Shown: positions 34,071 through 43,073 of the stretch, piece after piece | Position numbering within the stretch: position 1 is the stretch's first letter | How the letters are laid out: every line of letters starts with the position of its first letter | Translations under genes and position numbers: made by a program | DNA from: Parapedobacter sp964498395 | GTDB taxonomy: Bacteria; Bacteroidota; Bacteroidia; Sphingobacteriales; Sphingobacteriaceae | DNA length: 64,000 nt | NCBI GenBank assembly: GCA_964498395.1 | Contig: CAZCHE010000003.1 | Location: 124,001-188,000, forward strand | Reading direction: 5' to 3' | The notes under the pieces: generated by a model | The model's input: the letters and a program-made list of their open reading frames with translations, nothing else | Databases searched by the model: none | Told to the model about the DNA's origin: nothing

Positions 34071-35738
34071 CTAATCTATGGGAAAAGCCACTCGAAACGT
34101 CGTGCCTTTTCCCCATTCACTTTCCACCGATATATCCCCACCCATAAAATTAACCAATTCTTTGCAAAATGCGAGTCCAAGCCCCACACTTCCCTGCTGG
34201 TTATATTGGTTCTGTACCCGATAAAATTTCTTGAAAATATGCGTCAACTCTTTTTTTGCAATACCAATCCCCTTATCTGCAAACTGCATGACTACCTGTT
34301 TCTTAGACTGCTTGACCGTGATACTTAACACCTTTTTCTCCGGTTTAGAATATTTATATGCATTGTCTATCAGGTTTTGAAAAATACTGCCCAACAACAC
34401 TGGATCGATAAACAGGGTCCTTTTCAACGCCACTTCACATTGAATATCCAAATCCACATACTTGATTTTTGAAGCAGCAATCACTTTATCACAAAATTCG
34501 TGCAAATCGACTTCCTCCCGCTTTATTTTTATCGATTTATTTTCAATCTGTGTGAAGGAAAGCAGCGTGTTCATCAGGTTATTCAGTTTGTCTGCTTCCT
34601 CATCCAGTATCTTTCCGTAAAGCAATCGTTCCTTATCCGATAGCTGCTTGGCGCTGTAAATATTATTGCCAGCAATCTTGATCACGCTGACCGGCGTTTT
34701 AAACTCATGCGTCAGGTTATTGATGAAATCATACTGCAGCTTGAACATCCTTTTGTTCACATATAGGTTTCGATAAATCAAGTAGGCAATGATCGCTAAC
34801 AGCAGATATATAGACAGTACTCCAGCCATTACCGGCAGAAACCGCCTGTTGATTTCCGAGCGAAGGTAAAGCCGACTTGAACTAAAATAAATCTTATAGT
34901 CTGCCAACGCGCCCGGCAGCGGCGTTTCCGTTGTAAATAAATCTGGGTCGGTGTCTATAGACTCGTATACCAACGGTTGAATCTGTACGTGCTGGTATAA
35001 TTCGGGAACGGTGTTTTCCAACACCAACTCATTGGCATCGATGATATAGGTCAGGATGTCTTGCTCGTAATTGACATCATGTGAATGCTGGCCATACATC
35101 AGTTCCTTATATATCTTCAGGTCATCCCTCCGGGGTATATTCATATAAGATATCTTACCGGGGTTTACCGAATAAAACACCTTGAAGATATCATCGTCCG
35201 ATATGGCCCTGCTGGTATCCACACGTTCAATAAATGCGGCAAACTTCACCGCCATATTATTGAAATCATCCGAAAGAGACAGTGGCAACTGTCCGTTTTG
35301 GTTCACTCCGGCCGTTGGGTACCCATCTGTATCTTGGGCACCGAACTGGAAAACGCCTTTGGGATAAACCACCAAACTATTGGCCGAAAACCCGTAGTCG
35401 ATGGTTTCGTCATTGCTCAACACCACATCATAAAACGTGATGCGCTCTACAAACGGATAATTTGCCAATACGCTATCCGCATAAACCGACACGCCAGCTG
35501 AATCCAAATACCCTTGATAAAACGAGATTTCGGGAATACGGTTGAGGAAAAAATCGTTGAACGGCCCAATATTATGCTCTAACACCTCCACCTTTCGGGA
35601 AGCAAATTCATTTTCCACATACTTAACGGTCAGGTTGCGAGCAAGGAAAGCCGCTAGTACGAAAGAAGCAACCACTACCACGATAAACGCAATGATCAAG
35701 GTGTAATTGATGCGATAGATATTACGTTGCTGCTTCAT
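34071..35738 (-). CDS. Sensor histidine kinase with large extracytoplasmic domain
   Basis: Inner-membrane kinase of 555 residues. Helix one is about residues 12-34 and helix two about 305-325; between them lies a domain of about 270 residues with no family I recognise. The HisKA phospho-acceptor His344 is in NLTHEFKTPVS; the ATPase domain has NLIDNAYKYS, DKGIGIAKKE and GSVGLGLAFCKELV. The cognate regulator follows. The gene starts 46 bp after the stop of a catalytically degenerate S9-family lipoprotein, which may supply or modulate the signal to its periplasmic domain. Confidence 0.94.
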   Translation of the reverse strand: MKQQRNIYRINYTLIIAFIVVVVASFVLAAFLARNLTVKYVENEFASRKVEVLEHNIGPFNDFFLNRIPEISFYQGYLDSAGVSVYADSVLANYPFVERITFYDVVLSNDETIDYGFSANSLVVYPKGVFQFGAQDTDGYPTAGVNQNGQLPLSLSDDFNNMAVKFAAFIERVDTSRAISDDDIFKVFYSVNPGKISYMNIPRRDDLKIYKELMYGQHSHDVNYEQDILTYIIDANELVLENTVPELYQHVQIQPLVYESIDTDPDLFTTETPLPGALADYKIYFSSSRLYLRSEINRRFLPVMAGVLSIYLLLAIIAYLIYRNLYVNKRMFKLQYDFINNLTHEFKTPVSVIKIAGNNIYSAKQLSDKERLLYGKILDEEADKLNNLMNTLLSFTQIENKSIKIKREEVDLHEFCDKVIAASKIKYVDLDIQCEVALKRTLFIDPVLLGSIFQNLIDNAYKYSKPEKKVLSITVKQSKKQVVMQFADKGIGIAKKELTHIFKKFYRVQNQYNQQGSVGLGLAFCKELVNFMGGDISVESEWGKGTTFRVAFPID

Positions 35739-35784
35739 GCCGTACGGGTTAACACGAACACCTACAGGAGTCGGAGCTTGTTCA

Positions 35785-37683
35785 TCATTTCAAGTACTTA
35801 TCAAAGAACGCACCTAACTCGCGATAAAACATGATGCGGTTATCCTCGTCGCGAAAATACCTTCCTTCTTCTTCACGTAGGATATACGTGATGGGAATCT
35901 TCCGCTTCTTGAGTTTTTGGACAAACTGGTTGGTTTCCGTCACGGGGCTCCAACTATCCTTACCGCCCTGCGCAATGAAAACCGGTATATTGATGTTATC
36001 GGTATGAAACACCGGAGACATGGCCTTGATCAATTCAGGCTCCGTTTCCGGATTACCGATGATTTCATAATACATCTGCAAATAAGGGGTAAGGTGGGGT
36101 GGAATCTCTTTCAGATAAGTAAACAAATTGGTAAAACCCGAATAGGACGCGGCGCACTTGTACAAATCCGAATGGAAGCTCGCACCGTGCAGGGCGGAAT
36201 ACCCACCGAATCCTTCACCATAAATACCGATGCGTGAAGAGTCGATAAGCCCCTCAGATATGAGCCAGCGCACGCCGTCTGTAATGTCGTCCTGCACCTT
36301 TCCTCCCCATTCTTTAAAGCCGGCCGACCAAAATTCTTTGCCATATCCGGTAGATCCCCTAAAGTTCATTTGGAACACCGCAAACCCGCGATTCGCAAAA
36401 AATTGCACTTCCGGATTGAACCCCCATCGGTTCCGACTGCTCGGTCCATTATGGGGATATACGATCACTGGTACCTTTTTCCCTTTTGTTCGTGGGGGCA
36501 TGGTCAGGTATCCTTGTATTGATCGTCCATCACGCGACTCATAACTAATGGGCTTCATTTCGGCGAGTTTACGATCGCGCAAGGCCGGATTATTATCCGC
36601 CAACTTCACCAGCTCATCCTCCACGATGTCGTAATAGTATATCGCCCCCGGGTCCTTATCAGTATAAGAATGTATAATGAATCGATTGCGTGCTGTATCC
36701 CGATCCAATATGCTTACTTCATATCCGGCTAGTTTTTGGCTAATGGCATCGTATACCTTCTCGGTTTGCTTATTCAAGAAATGCCGTTGCTGATTCCATG
36801 TGGCATAGGTAGCGTAAGACATCTCTCCGCGATCACCGGAATATCCACCATGATCCACGTCCACATCGGGATGGCTATAGATAACACTCACTTCTTGCCC
36901 GGTCTCCATATCAATCACCACCAAAGCCAGCTTGTCACGACCGATATTGGAAAGGGCAAACACGTGGCTCCGCTCTTCGTGCGAAAAGCCTAAAGGCATG
37001 ATCGAGTTGCGGAAACTGTTACTCATCACAGGCCTAAAAGGCCCTTTCTCACTATCCCGGTACAGTACGGTTTCCCGCACACTATCACTGGCCAGTGCCA
37101 ATCGCAATTCTCCTTGCATATCGGCAAACCACCGGATAATATTACCCGGGTTCTGAGCGACCAATTCCTTCTTGCACGCATTCGTGTGGAGCCTGTAGAC
37201 ATCAAAAACGGAAGAGTCCCGTTCATTCAGCGACACCAACAATCCGTCATTCATCACCTTTGTAGGGGTCACCCAACGCAACTTGACCTTAGAAGGGGGG
37301 ATTAAGTGGCGGGCTGCAGACGAAGAACGATTAACAGCGAATACTTGAAGACTATCATTACGCCGGTTCTTGGTAAAAATCAATTCGTCGTTATCTGCCC
37401 AAAAAAAATTCTGGATTCCCAAATCGGTTTCCGAAGTAACCCGCTGTTCATTGTCATTTTGTTCATCCGGATGGATGATGTAAATGTTTTTATGACCTTC
37501 ATATAACCCCAGATAAGCGATGGATTTGCCATCTGGAGATAAGCGGAAGTTGGTTTTCTCCGGCGCAGAAAAAAAATCTTCCACCGGAATAACCTTTCCC
37601 TTTCGGTCGTTACAGCTTATTAGGCAACCTGTAATGACCAATGCGGTCAACAAAAATAAATAACTACGCAGCTGATGGCACAT
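35785..37683 (-). CDS. S9-family (prolyl oligopeptidase) lipoprotein lacking catalytic Ser and His: probable pseudo-peptidase
   Basis: Predicted lipoprotein of 632 residues (Cys20 in ITGC or Cys24 in LISC). The N-terminal half is a beta-propeller (FRLSPDGKSIAYLG repeats) and the C-terminal third an alpha/beta hydrolase (FRGSTGYGKEFWSAGFKEWGG, DDITDGVRWLI). Active S9 enzymes have GGSYGGY and EGHGFR; here these read GEGFGGY, with Gly491 (codon GGA) in place of the Ser, and EEGRYFR, with Arg608 (AGG) in place of the His. Only Asp576 (QGGKDSW) remains. The fold looks intact, with no frameshift or stop, so the protein is probably kept for binding rather than cleavage. It is the first gene of an operon with a histidine kinase and response regulator. 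Typical active family members are about the same length. Confidence 0.88.
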   Translation of the reverse strand: MCHQLRSYLFLLTALVITGCLISCNDRKGKVIPVEDFFSAPEKTNFRLSPDGKSIAYLGLYEGHKNIYIIHPDEQNDNEQRVTSETDLGIQNFFWADNDELIFTKNRRNDSLQVFAVNRSSSAARHLIPPSKVKLRWVTPTKVMNDGLLVSLNERDSSVFDVYRLHTNACKKELVAQNPGNIIRWFADMQGELRLALASDSVRETVLYRDSEKGPFRPVMSNSFRNSIMPLGFSHEERSHVFALSNIGRDKLALVVIDMETGQEVSVIYSHPDVDVDHGGYSGDRGEMSYATYATWNQQRHFLNKQTEKVYDAISQKLAGYEVSILDRDTARNRFIIHSYTDKDPGAIYYYDIVEDELVKLADNNPALRDRKLAEMKPISYESRDGRSIQGYLTMPPRTKGKKVPVIVYPHNGPSSRNRWGFNPEVQFFANRGFAVFQMNFRGSTGYGKEFWSAGFKEWGGKVQDDITDGVRWLISEGLIDSSRIGIYGEGFGGYSALHGASFHSDLYKCAASYSGFTNLFTYLKEIPPHLTPYLQMYYEIIGNPETEPELIKAMSPVFHTDNINIPVFIAQGGKDSWSPVTETNQFVQKLKKRKIPITYILREEEGRYFRDEDNRIMFYRELGAFFDKYLK

Positions 37684-38006
37684 GCTTCCCTCTCTATATT
37701 TCCAAAGGTGAAAATTTTTACTGTAAAACTCTTTTATGCAACCTTAATTTTACACGTCTCAATATACTGTTTTCCATAGAATAAATGTGCGTTTATCGTT
37801 TATTTTTAACGATACTTATCAATGCTAGGCATTTTGCTTTTTTATTTGCGATGAAGCTTACCTGCCTGCCCTCCGAGAGGTGGGCCGCAGAGATGCAGAA
37901 TTGTTCGTATTCTTTTGCGAGGAACAATCCATACAGGTTTCCGCTCCCTTTCAAAGCGAGGACAAGGACAGCGCTATATTTTATTAGGATTGCGTATCTT
38001 CGCCCA
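37684..38006. other. Intergenic region with structured segment upstream of DUF4286
   Basis: About 320 bp between divergent genes. CAAAGGTG (37703-37710) is a near -7 element for the pseudo-peptidase operon on the minus strand, and TATCTTCG (37995-38002) lies 4 bp before the DUF4286 ATG. The centre holds two consecutive hairpins (see 37862-37928). An in-frame ATG at 37785 exists, but the sequence from there to 38006 shows no conserved protein. Confidence 0.5.
37862..37928 (+). other. Two adjacent stem-loops; possible structured RNA or palindromic element
   Basis: The first hairpin pairs CTGC (37862-37865) with GCAG (37887-37890), GCCC (868-871) with GGGC (882-885) and CC with GG, closing on a GAGA tetraloop of the GNRA type. 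The second pairs ATTGTTC (37900-37906) with GAACAAT (37922-37928). GC content is higher than the surrounding spacer. No known RNA family is recognised. Confidence 0.35.
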
Positions 38007-38306
38007 ATGTTTCTTTATAACGTGACCATCATTGTCGAACAAGACGTCCATGAAGACGTCAAAAAGCATATTGAGCAGCAATTGTTCAACCAACCGGAAG
38101 CCCCTGAAGCAGTCGCGCTTTTGGAATTGCTGGACTCCCCCCATGAGGGCATTACATACTGCATACAGTTGCGTACCGAAAACCGAGAAGGCATTGCTTC
38201 GTTTCAGCAACGGCATTTAGCCGCTTTCCAACAACTGGTAAGCACCCGATACGCGGGAAAAGTATTGTTTTTTGACAGCACCATGAACTACTTAATACAC
38301 GGATAA
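38007..38306 (+). CDS. DUF4286 family protein
   Basis: Small cytosolic protein of 99 residues. It begins MFLYNVTIIVEQDVHEDVKKHI and contains YCIQLRTENREGIASFQQRHLAAFQQLVSTRYAGKVLFFDSTMNYL, typical of a ferredoxin-like DUF4286 domain found in Bacteroidota. No enzymatic role is known. I start it at ATG 38007 because the frame upstream to 37785 is spacer with a -7 element in it. It is followed 4 bp later by rmlC, so the two are co-transcribed. Confidence 0.85.
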   Translation: MFLYNVTIIVEQDVHEDVKKHIEQQLFNQPEAPEAVALLELLDSPHEGITYCIQLRTENREGIASFQQRHLAAFQQLVSTRYAGKVLFFDSTMNYLIHG

Positions 38307-38310
38307 TCAC

Positions 38311-38859
38311 ATGCAGCTTTCCACAACCCCCATACAAGGTTTAGCCATCATCGAATCGCCCATTTGGAGAGACGAACGTGGCTATTTTATCGAAACCTAC
38401 AACGAAAAAAAAATAAAAGAGCACGGGATCGCAGCGCGTTTTGTACAGGATAACCTTTCCTATTCCCAAAAGGGGGTGCTCCGCGGTTTACATGCCCAGG
38501 GTGGCGACCAAGCGCAGGGCAAATTGGTTCGCGTGCTGCAAGGCAAGGTGTGGGACGTCGCGGTAGATATCCGCAAAAACTCCGCAACCTATGGGCAACA
38601 TTTTTCCATCGTATTGGATGCTGAAAGCGGTCGATCATTTTGGATCCCCCCGGGCTTTTTGCACGGGTTCTTAACACTAGAAGACCACACGTTATTTGCC
38701 TACAAAGTGACTGGTTTTTACGATAAGGCCGGAGAGCTTGGGGTGAAGTGGGATGATCCTGATTTAGCCATTGATTGGCCAGTTAGCGACCTATCCCTTA
38801 TCGTATCGGAAAAAGACGAACAATTGCCTTATTTAGGCGAGATCACGAGTCCTTTTTAA
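38311..38859 (+). CDS. rmlC: dTDP-4-dehydrorhamnose 3,5-epimerase
   Basis: Cupin epimerase of the dTDP-L-rhamnose pathway, 182 residues. The motif DERGYFIETYNEKK, catalytic His in VLRGLHAQ, WDVAVDIRKNSATYGQH, WIPPGFLHGFLTLED and the Tyr in FAYKVTGFYDKAGELGVKWDDP are all present. The other rml genes are not in the window. It overlaps the convergent DUF983 gene by 17 bp. Confidence 0.94.
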   Translation: MQLSTTPIQGLAIIESPIWRDERGYFIETYNEKKIKEHGIAARFVQDNLSYSQKGVLRGLHAQGGDQAQGKLVRVLQGKVWDVAVDIRKNSATYGQHFSIVLDAESGRSFWIPPGFLHGFLTLEDHTLFAYKVTGFYDKAGELGVKWDDPDLAIDWPVSDLSLIVSEKDEQLPYLGEITSPF

Positions 38860-39292
38860 CCGAATCTATATTATCATTATCTTCCACGTCAGTAATCCCC
38901 TCGTGGAGTGAATCTTCGTATTTCGGGTTATACTTCACCTTGGGGGTTAAGAAGTGTAAGAGAACCAGCCTTGAATATCGGAAGTTAAAGGGTGCGAAAA
39001 GTAAAATGGTGATTACCAATGCACCGAGGTATACCCAAGGAGATTCACTATGCGTTACTTGGTACGTAATCAATCCAGCGGCGACCACCTGCCCCACCGA
39101 GAAGGCATAGCTAACATACATGGCGGCATAGAAGTAGCCGGGTTCAATTTCAAAGCGGAAACCACAATGCGGACATATCTCGTTCATCCGTCGTTTCTTA
39201 AAGCCATAGGTGTTGCCTACAAACATGTCACCTACCCTGCATTTCGGGCATTTGGCAGTAACTACCGCCTTGATCTTGGAAGTACGACGCAT
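38843..39292 (-). CDS. DUF983 membrane protein with zinc-ribbon-like Cys pairs
   Basis: Inner-membrane protein of about 149 residues. Two CxxC pairs, AKCPKCRVG and EICPHCGFRFE, form a probable N-terminal zinc site, followed by two helices (MYVSYAFSVGQVVAAGLITY and VYLGALVITILLFAPF) and RYSRLVLLHFL. Function of DUF983 is unknown. ATG 39292 (MRRTSKIKAV) is preferred over ATG 39328. The 3' end overlaps rmlC. Confidence 0.85.
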   Translation of the reverse strand: MRRTSKIKAVVTAKCPKCRVGDMFVGNTYGFKKRRMNEICPHCGFRFEIEPGYFYAAMYVSYAFSVGQVVAAGLITYQVTHSESPWVYLGALVITILLFAPFNFRYSRLVLLHFLTPKVKYNPKYEDSLHEGITDVEDNDNIDSVKKDS

Positions 39293-39333
39293 TGGTGCCA
39301 CGATGAAGAGTTGGGTATGTCCGTGCAAAAAAC

Positions 39334-39603
39334 TTAATTCAACACGATGGGCTCATTGTCCACATTTACCGTTTTCTTGCTCCGGTATTTTTTATACCAA
39401 AGGATACCGACACCTAATGTCGCGATGTACGGAATGGCCAGCAAAAACAGAATGGCTTTATTCAGCCCCTTCCCTTGGGTATTGCCGTGTTCAGTTGCAT
39501 TTTCTGCGGTCAGGGAACACATGGCGCATTGCGCCTGCGTTTCATCGGGCACTGACACAAATAGTAGTGTCGCGATAGCGATCGCTCCAAAAAAACGCTT
39601 CAT
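39334..39603 (-). CDS. Small exported membrane protein with CxxC motif
   Basis: Protein of about 89 residues. A signal sequence (KRFFGAIAIATLLFVSVPDETQAQ) is followed by CAMCSLTAENATEHGNTQGKG and a single helix (NKAILFLLAIPYIATLGVGIL) with a basic tail. It looks like a conserved Bacteroidota hypothetical; the CxxC next to the cleavage site could be redox active or bind metal. A TATCTTTG element at 39617-39624 (minus) makes ATG 39603 the best start; ATGs at 39612 and 39645 are less likely. Confidence 0.7.
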   Translation of the reverse strand: MKRFFGAIAIATLLFVSVPDETQAQCAMCSLTAENATEHGNTQGKGLNKAILFLLAIPYIATLGVGILWYKKYRSKKTVNVDNEPIVLN

Positions 39604-39616
39604 GGTATTCATGCTA

Positions 39617-39624
39617 CAAAGATA
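39617..39624 (-). promoter_or_regulatory. -7 promoter element TATCTTTG of the small membrane protein
   Basis: Exact TAnnTTTG match on the minus strand, 13 bp before ATG 39603. The -33 TTG is not at canonical spacing. Confidence 0.45.
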
Positions 39625-39641
39625 CACAATTTCCTTAACAA

Positions 39642-40337
39642 TCATTTGTCATCGAACACCTCAAATCGATCCCAAAACCCGTCCTTTGGCAATGTTGCGG
39701 ATAGCTCGATAGGTTCTTTTCGTATGGGATGCACAAAAGTCAGCCGTTTAGCATGCAAACAGATTGATCTTCTCAAGCTCCCCCTAGGATAGCCGTATTT
39801 ATGGTCGCCCACAATCGGACATCCCATGGAAGCCAATTGCGCCCTGATCTGGTGTGTACGTCCCGTCAACGGATAGACCTCAATCAGGTAATAACCATCC
39901 AAGGTGCCCAGCAATTGATAATCCAATTCGGCTCTTACCCTACCTTGTGCCTCCACATCATGTACTTTCGTGATATTTTGCGTACGATCACGCGAAAGCC
40001 AATGCACCAATTTGCCCTCAGGCGCTTCCGGTGCTTTTCGGACAACCGCCCAATATGTCTTTTGAATCTCCCGCTCTTTGAAAAGCAGTTGCATCCGCTC
40101 CAACCCCTTGCTAGTCTTGGCGAAGAGGATCAATCCGCTTACCGGGCGGTCCAGCCGATGCACGACTCCCACGAACGCGCCGTTTGGTTTGCTGTATTTC
40201 TTGGTTAAATACTTATTGACCATTTCCTCTAACGGCTCGTCTCCACTTGGATCCGCTTGCACCAAATATCCCGCCCGCTTATTGACGGCTAATAAATGGT
40301 TGTCTTCATAAATGATGTCACTGTCGGTAATAGGCAT
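39642..40337 (-). CDS. RluA family RNA pseudouridine synthase
   Basis: Cytosolic enzyme of about 231 residues that isomerises uridine in RNA. The catalytic Asp is in GVVHRLDRPVSGL; VNKRAGYLVQ, LTGRTHQIRAQLASMG and DHKYGYP are further family motifs. There is no S4 domain, so it resembles the RluA/RluC short type; the exact target base is unknown. ATG 40337 (MPITDSD) leaves a normal leader behind the promoter at 40364-40394, which lies in the end of prpD. Confidence 0.93.
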   Translation of the reverse strand: MPITDSDIIYEDNHLLAVNKRAGYLVQADPSGDEPLEEMVNKYLTKKYSKPNGAFVGVVHRLDRPVSGLILFAKTSKGLERMQLLFKEREIQKTYWAVVRKAPEAPEGKLVHWLSRDRTQNITKVHDVEAQGRVRAELDYQLLGTLDGYYLIEVYPLTGRTHQIRAQLASMGCPIVGDHKYGYPRGSLRRSICLHAKRLTFVHPIRKEPIELSATLPKDGFWDRFEVFDDK

Positions 40338-40363
40338 AGTCCGTATCCTCACATTAGCAGGTG

Positions 40364-40394
40364 CAAAGATACGGTTTTACGGAGTGACCATCAA
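40364..40394 (-). promoter_or_regulatory. Promoter of the RluA gene (TTG-N20-TATCTTTG)
   Basis: Minus-strand TTG (40392-40394), 20-bp spacer and TATCTTTG (40364-40371): a full consensus match. It overlaps the last codons of prpD, so the RluA gene can be expressed independently of the prp operon. Confidence 0.65.
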
Positions 40395-41831
40395 ATCCAC
40401 AAATGCATTTACGGGCATTTCAGCCAATGTATTGAAATCCAATGACGCCTCCAGTAGCTGCCGTTGCTGCTTGGCTGAGAAAACACGGGCTAAATTGGTC
40501 TTATACTTCTCAATCAATACCGGCATGCCTTCTTCCCTACGCCGCTTATGGCCAATGGGGTATTCCACCACCACTTCATCCAGCACGGTTCCATCTGTCA
40601 AGGTCACGGTCAGTCCATTGGCGATGGAGCGCTTTTCAGGGTCATGGTAATCCAAGGTAAACTGTGGGTCTTCCTCGGTCTCCATTTTTTCACGCAATCG
40701 ATCAATGCGTGGATCATTGGCTACGTTATCCTCATAATCTGCAGCAGTAAGCCGACCGAAAATCAATGGCACCGCAATCATGTACTGGATACAATGGTCG
40801 CGATCGGCAGGGTTATGCAACGGTCCTTTTTTGTCAATGATACGAATGGCCGCTTCATGTGTACGGATACGAATATGTTGGATGTCTTCGGCTGTTTTAC
40901 CTCGTTCTCGAAGTTTGCCATGCAACGTCATCGCCGCTTCCACCGCGGTCTGCGAGTGGAATTCGGCCGGGAAAGAAATCTTGAATAGCACATTTTCCAT
41001 CACATACGACCCGTAATCCCGTTGGAATTTGAATGCATTGCCTTTGAACAACACATCATAGAATCCCCACGTCTTGGCTGTCAATACCGATGGATATCCC
41101 ATTTCACCCGTTTGGGCAATCAATGCCAGTCGCACCGCGCGAGAAGTCGCGTCTCCGGCTGCCCATGACTTGCGGCTGCCTGTATTGGGCGCATGTCGAT
41201 AGGTACGCAGTGAGTGCCCGTCGACAAATGCAAGTGAAACCGCATTAATCAATTCATCACGCGACAAACCGATCAGCTTTCCGACAACAGCCGTGGAGGC
41301 CAGTTTAACCAGCAATACATGATCCAAACCAACCTTGTTAAACGAATTTTCCAACGCCATTACGCCCTGAATCTCGTGGGCGCGAATCATCGCATCCAAT
41401 ACCTTACGCATCGTTAGCGGTGGCTTACCGTTAGCCACCGCCGTACGCGAAAGCCAGTCAGCAGTAGCCAATATTCCACCCAGGTTATCAGATGGGTGCC
41501 CCCATTCTGCGGCCAGCCACGTATCATTGAAGTCCAGCCAACGAATCATCGCCCCAATATTGAAGGCCGCATGCACGGGATCCAATTGGTAGGGTGTTCC
41601 CGGCACCTTGGCACCATGCGGAACAATGGTTCCGGGAACCACCGGCCCCAACAATTTGGTGCAAGCGGGATAAGTCAGTGCCTCGAAGCCGCAGCCCAAG
41701 GTGTCTAATAAACAGTAATGGGCAGTTTCAAAAGCTGACTCGCTTTCAATTTCATAGTTGAGGGTGTAATCTACGATATCAGTAATGACACTATCCGTCT
41801 CCGGACGGATGTTTGAAATGTATGATGACAT
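40377..41831 (-). CDS. prpD: 2-methylcitrate dehydratase, MmgE/PrpD family
   Basis: Cytosolic dehydratase of 484 residues that converts 2-methylcitrate to 2-methyl-cis-aconitate. Family blocks are FIGURED by LLDTLGCGFEAL, the helix IRWLDFNDTWLAAEWGHPSDNLGG with its Asp/His residues, DGHSLRTYRHAPNTGSRKSWAAGDATSRAV, FPAEFHSQTAVEAA and RDHCIQYMIAVPLIFG. It lies 87 bp behind prpC in the operon prpB-prpC-prpD. No acnD or prpF is seen, as expected when PrpD is present. Confidence 0.94.
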   Translation of the reverse strand: MSSYISNIRPETDSVITDIVDYTLNYEIESESAFETAHYCLLDTLGCGFEALTYPACTKLLGPVVPGTIVPHGAKVPGTPYQLDPVHAAFNIGAMIRWLDFNDTWLAAEWGHPSDNLGGILATADWLSRTAVANGKPPLTMRKVLDAMIRAHEIQGVMALENSFNKVGLDHVLLVKLASTAVVGKLIGLSRDELINAVSLAFVDGHSLRTYRHAPNTGSRKSWAAGDATSRAVRLALIAQTGEMGYPSVLTAKTWGFYDVLFKGNAFKFQRDYGSYVMENVLFKISFPAEFHSQTAVEAAMTLHGKLRERGKTAEDIQHIRIRTHEAAIRIIDKKGPLHNPADRDHCIQYMIAVPLIFGRLTAADYEDNVANDPRIDRLREKMETEEDPQFTLDYHDPEKRSIANGLTVTLTDGTVLDEVVVEYPIGHKRRREEGMPVLIEKYKTNLARVFSAKQQRQLLEASLDFNTLAEMPVNAFVDLMVTP

Positions 41832-41918
41832 GTTTTGTTATTGAGAATGGATAATATATGCAACTAAAAGGTATTAAATTTTCGACGTCAAACTTGGTTT
41901 TGAGAGCAAGTAGTTCAG

Positions 41919-43073
41919 TTAACGTTCACCCAGCGGAATAAAGGCCCTCGGCTCCGGCCCGGTATAATTAGCGCTTGGACGAATGATTTTACCGTCTTGC
42001 CGTTGTTCAATCACATGTGCGCTCCACCCGGTAACCCTTGAAACAACGAAGAGCGGTGTGAAAAATGCTGTCGGCACCCCCATCAAGTGGTAGGATACTG
42101 CCGAAAACCAATCCAAGTTGGGAAACATTTTTTTCTCTTCCCACAATAATGTTTCCAGTCGCTCAGCAATGTTAAACAAGCTCAGGTCGCCCGCTTCTTC
42201 CGATAGGCGCTTTGCTTCCTTTTTGATGACCACATTCCGCGGATCCGACACCGTATATACCGGATGCCCAAAACCGATGATCACTTCCTTTCGTTCCAAC
42301 CGTTGCCTAATGTCAGCCGCAGCCTCATCGGCATTGGCATAACGGCTTTGGATCTCGTACGCCACCTCATTGGCCCCGCCATGCTTCGGGCCACGCAATG
42401 CCCCGATGCTTCCCGTGATACAGGAGTAAATATCCGATCCCGTACCAGCGATGACCCTACCGGTGAATGTAGATGCGTTAAACTCATGCTCAGCATATAG
42501 ATTGAGTGAAATACTCATGGCTTTTACCCACGATTCCGATGGCTTTTCTCCATGCAATAAGTGCAGGAAATGCGCTCCGACGGATTCATCATCTGTTTCC
42601 ACATCAATGCGCCTGCCATTATGCGTGTAATGGTACCAATACAATAAGGCCGATGCATAGGAGGCTAACAATTTATCGGCAATGTCACGTGCCCCTACGG
42701 CATTATGGTCGTCTTTTTCGGGGTATATCGTGCCCAACACCGAGGTATATGTGCGCAAAACGTCCATCGGATGCGCCGCAGCGGGGATTTTCTCCAACAC
42801 GTTTTTCACTAGCCGTGGTAAACCACGCAAAGCCTTCAATTTCGTTCGATACGCCTGCAACTGTGCATGGTTGGGCAATTTACCGTGGATCAATAAATAG
42901 GCCACCTCTTCGAAAGAAGCCCCCTCGGCCAGATCCAAGATGTCATATCCCCGATAATGGAGGTCATTGCCACTTCTACCGACAGTACATAACGCCGTAT
43001 TACCTGCCGCTACACCGGATAAGGCCACTGATTTCTTCGGTTTGAACCCCGTTGGTTGGTTAGTATCGCTCAT
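41919..43073 (-). CDS. prpC: 2-methylcitrate synthase
   Basis: Citrate-synthase-fold enzyme of about 384 residues condensing propionyl-CoA with oxaloacetate. The active-site His regions GALRGPKHGGANEVAYEI and GFGHPVYTVSDPRN and the Asp/Arg-containing C-terminus are visible; YRGYDILDLAEGASFEEVAYLLIHGKLP is the PrpC/CitZ-type N-terminus. The short GPKHGGANE form and the neighbours prpB and prpD point to methylcitrate synthase. ATG 43073 (MSDTNQPTG) is chosen; the frame upstream is low-complexity spacer rich in Lys. Confidence 0.93.
   Translation of the reverse strand: MSDTNQPTGFKPKKSVALSGVAAGNTALCTVGRSGNDLHYRGYDILDLAEGASFEEVAYLLIHGKLPNHAQLQAYRTKLKALRGLPRLVKNVLEKIPAAAHPMDVLRTYTSVLGTIYPEKDDHNAVGARDIADKLLASYASALLYWYHYTHNGRRIDVETDDESVGAHFLHLLHGEKPSESWVKAMSISLNLYAEHEFNASTFTGRVIAGTGSDIYSCITGSIGALRGPKHGGANEVAYEIQSRYANADEAAADIRQRLERKEVIIGFGHPVYTVSDPRNVVIKKEAKRLSEEAGDLSLFNIAERLETLLWEEKKMFPNLDWFSAVSYHLMGVPTAFFTPLFVVSRVTGWSAHVIEQRQDGKIIRPSANYTGPEPRAFIPLGER

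Noticed and set aside
37785..38006. 74-codon N-terminal extension of the DUF4286 gene
   Set aside because: Contains spacer hairpins and a -7 promoter element and no conserved sequence; the domain starts at 38007.
42506..43045. 179-codon plus-strand ORF opposite prpC
   Set aside because: Antisense to a well-conserved methylcitrate synthase and without recognisable features.
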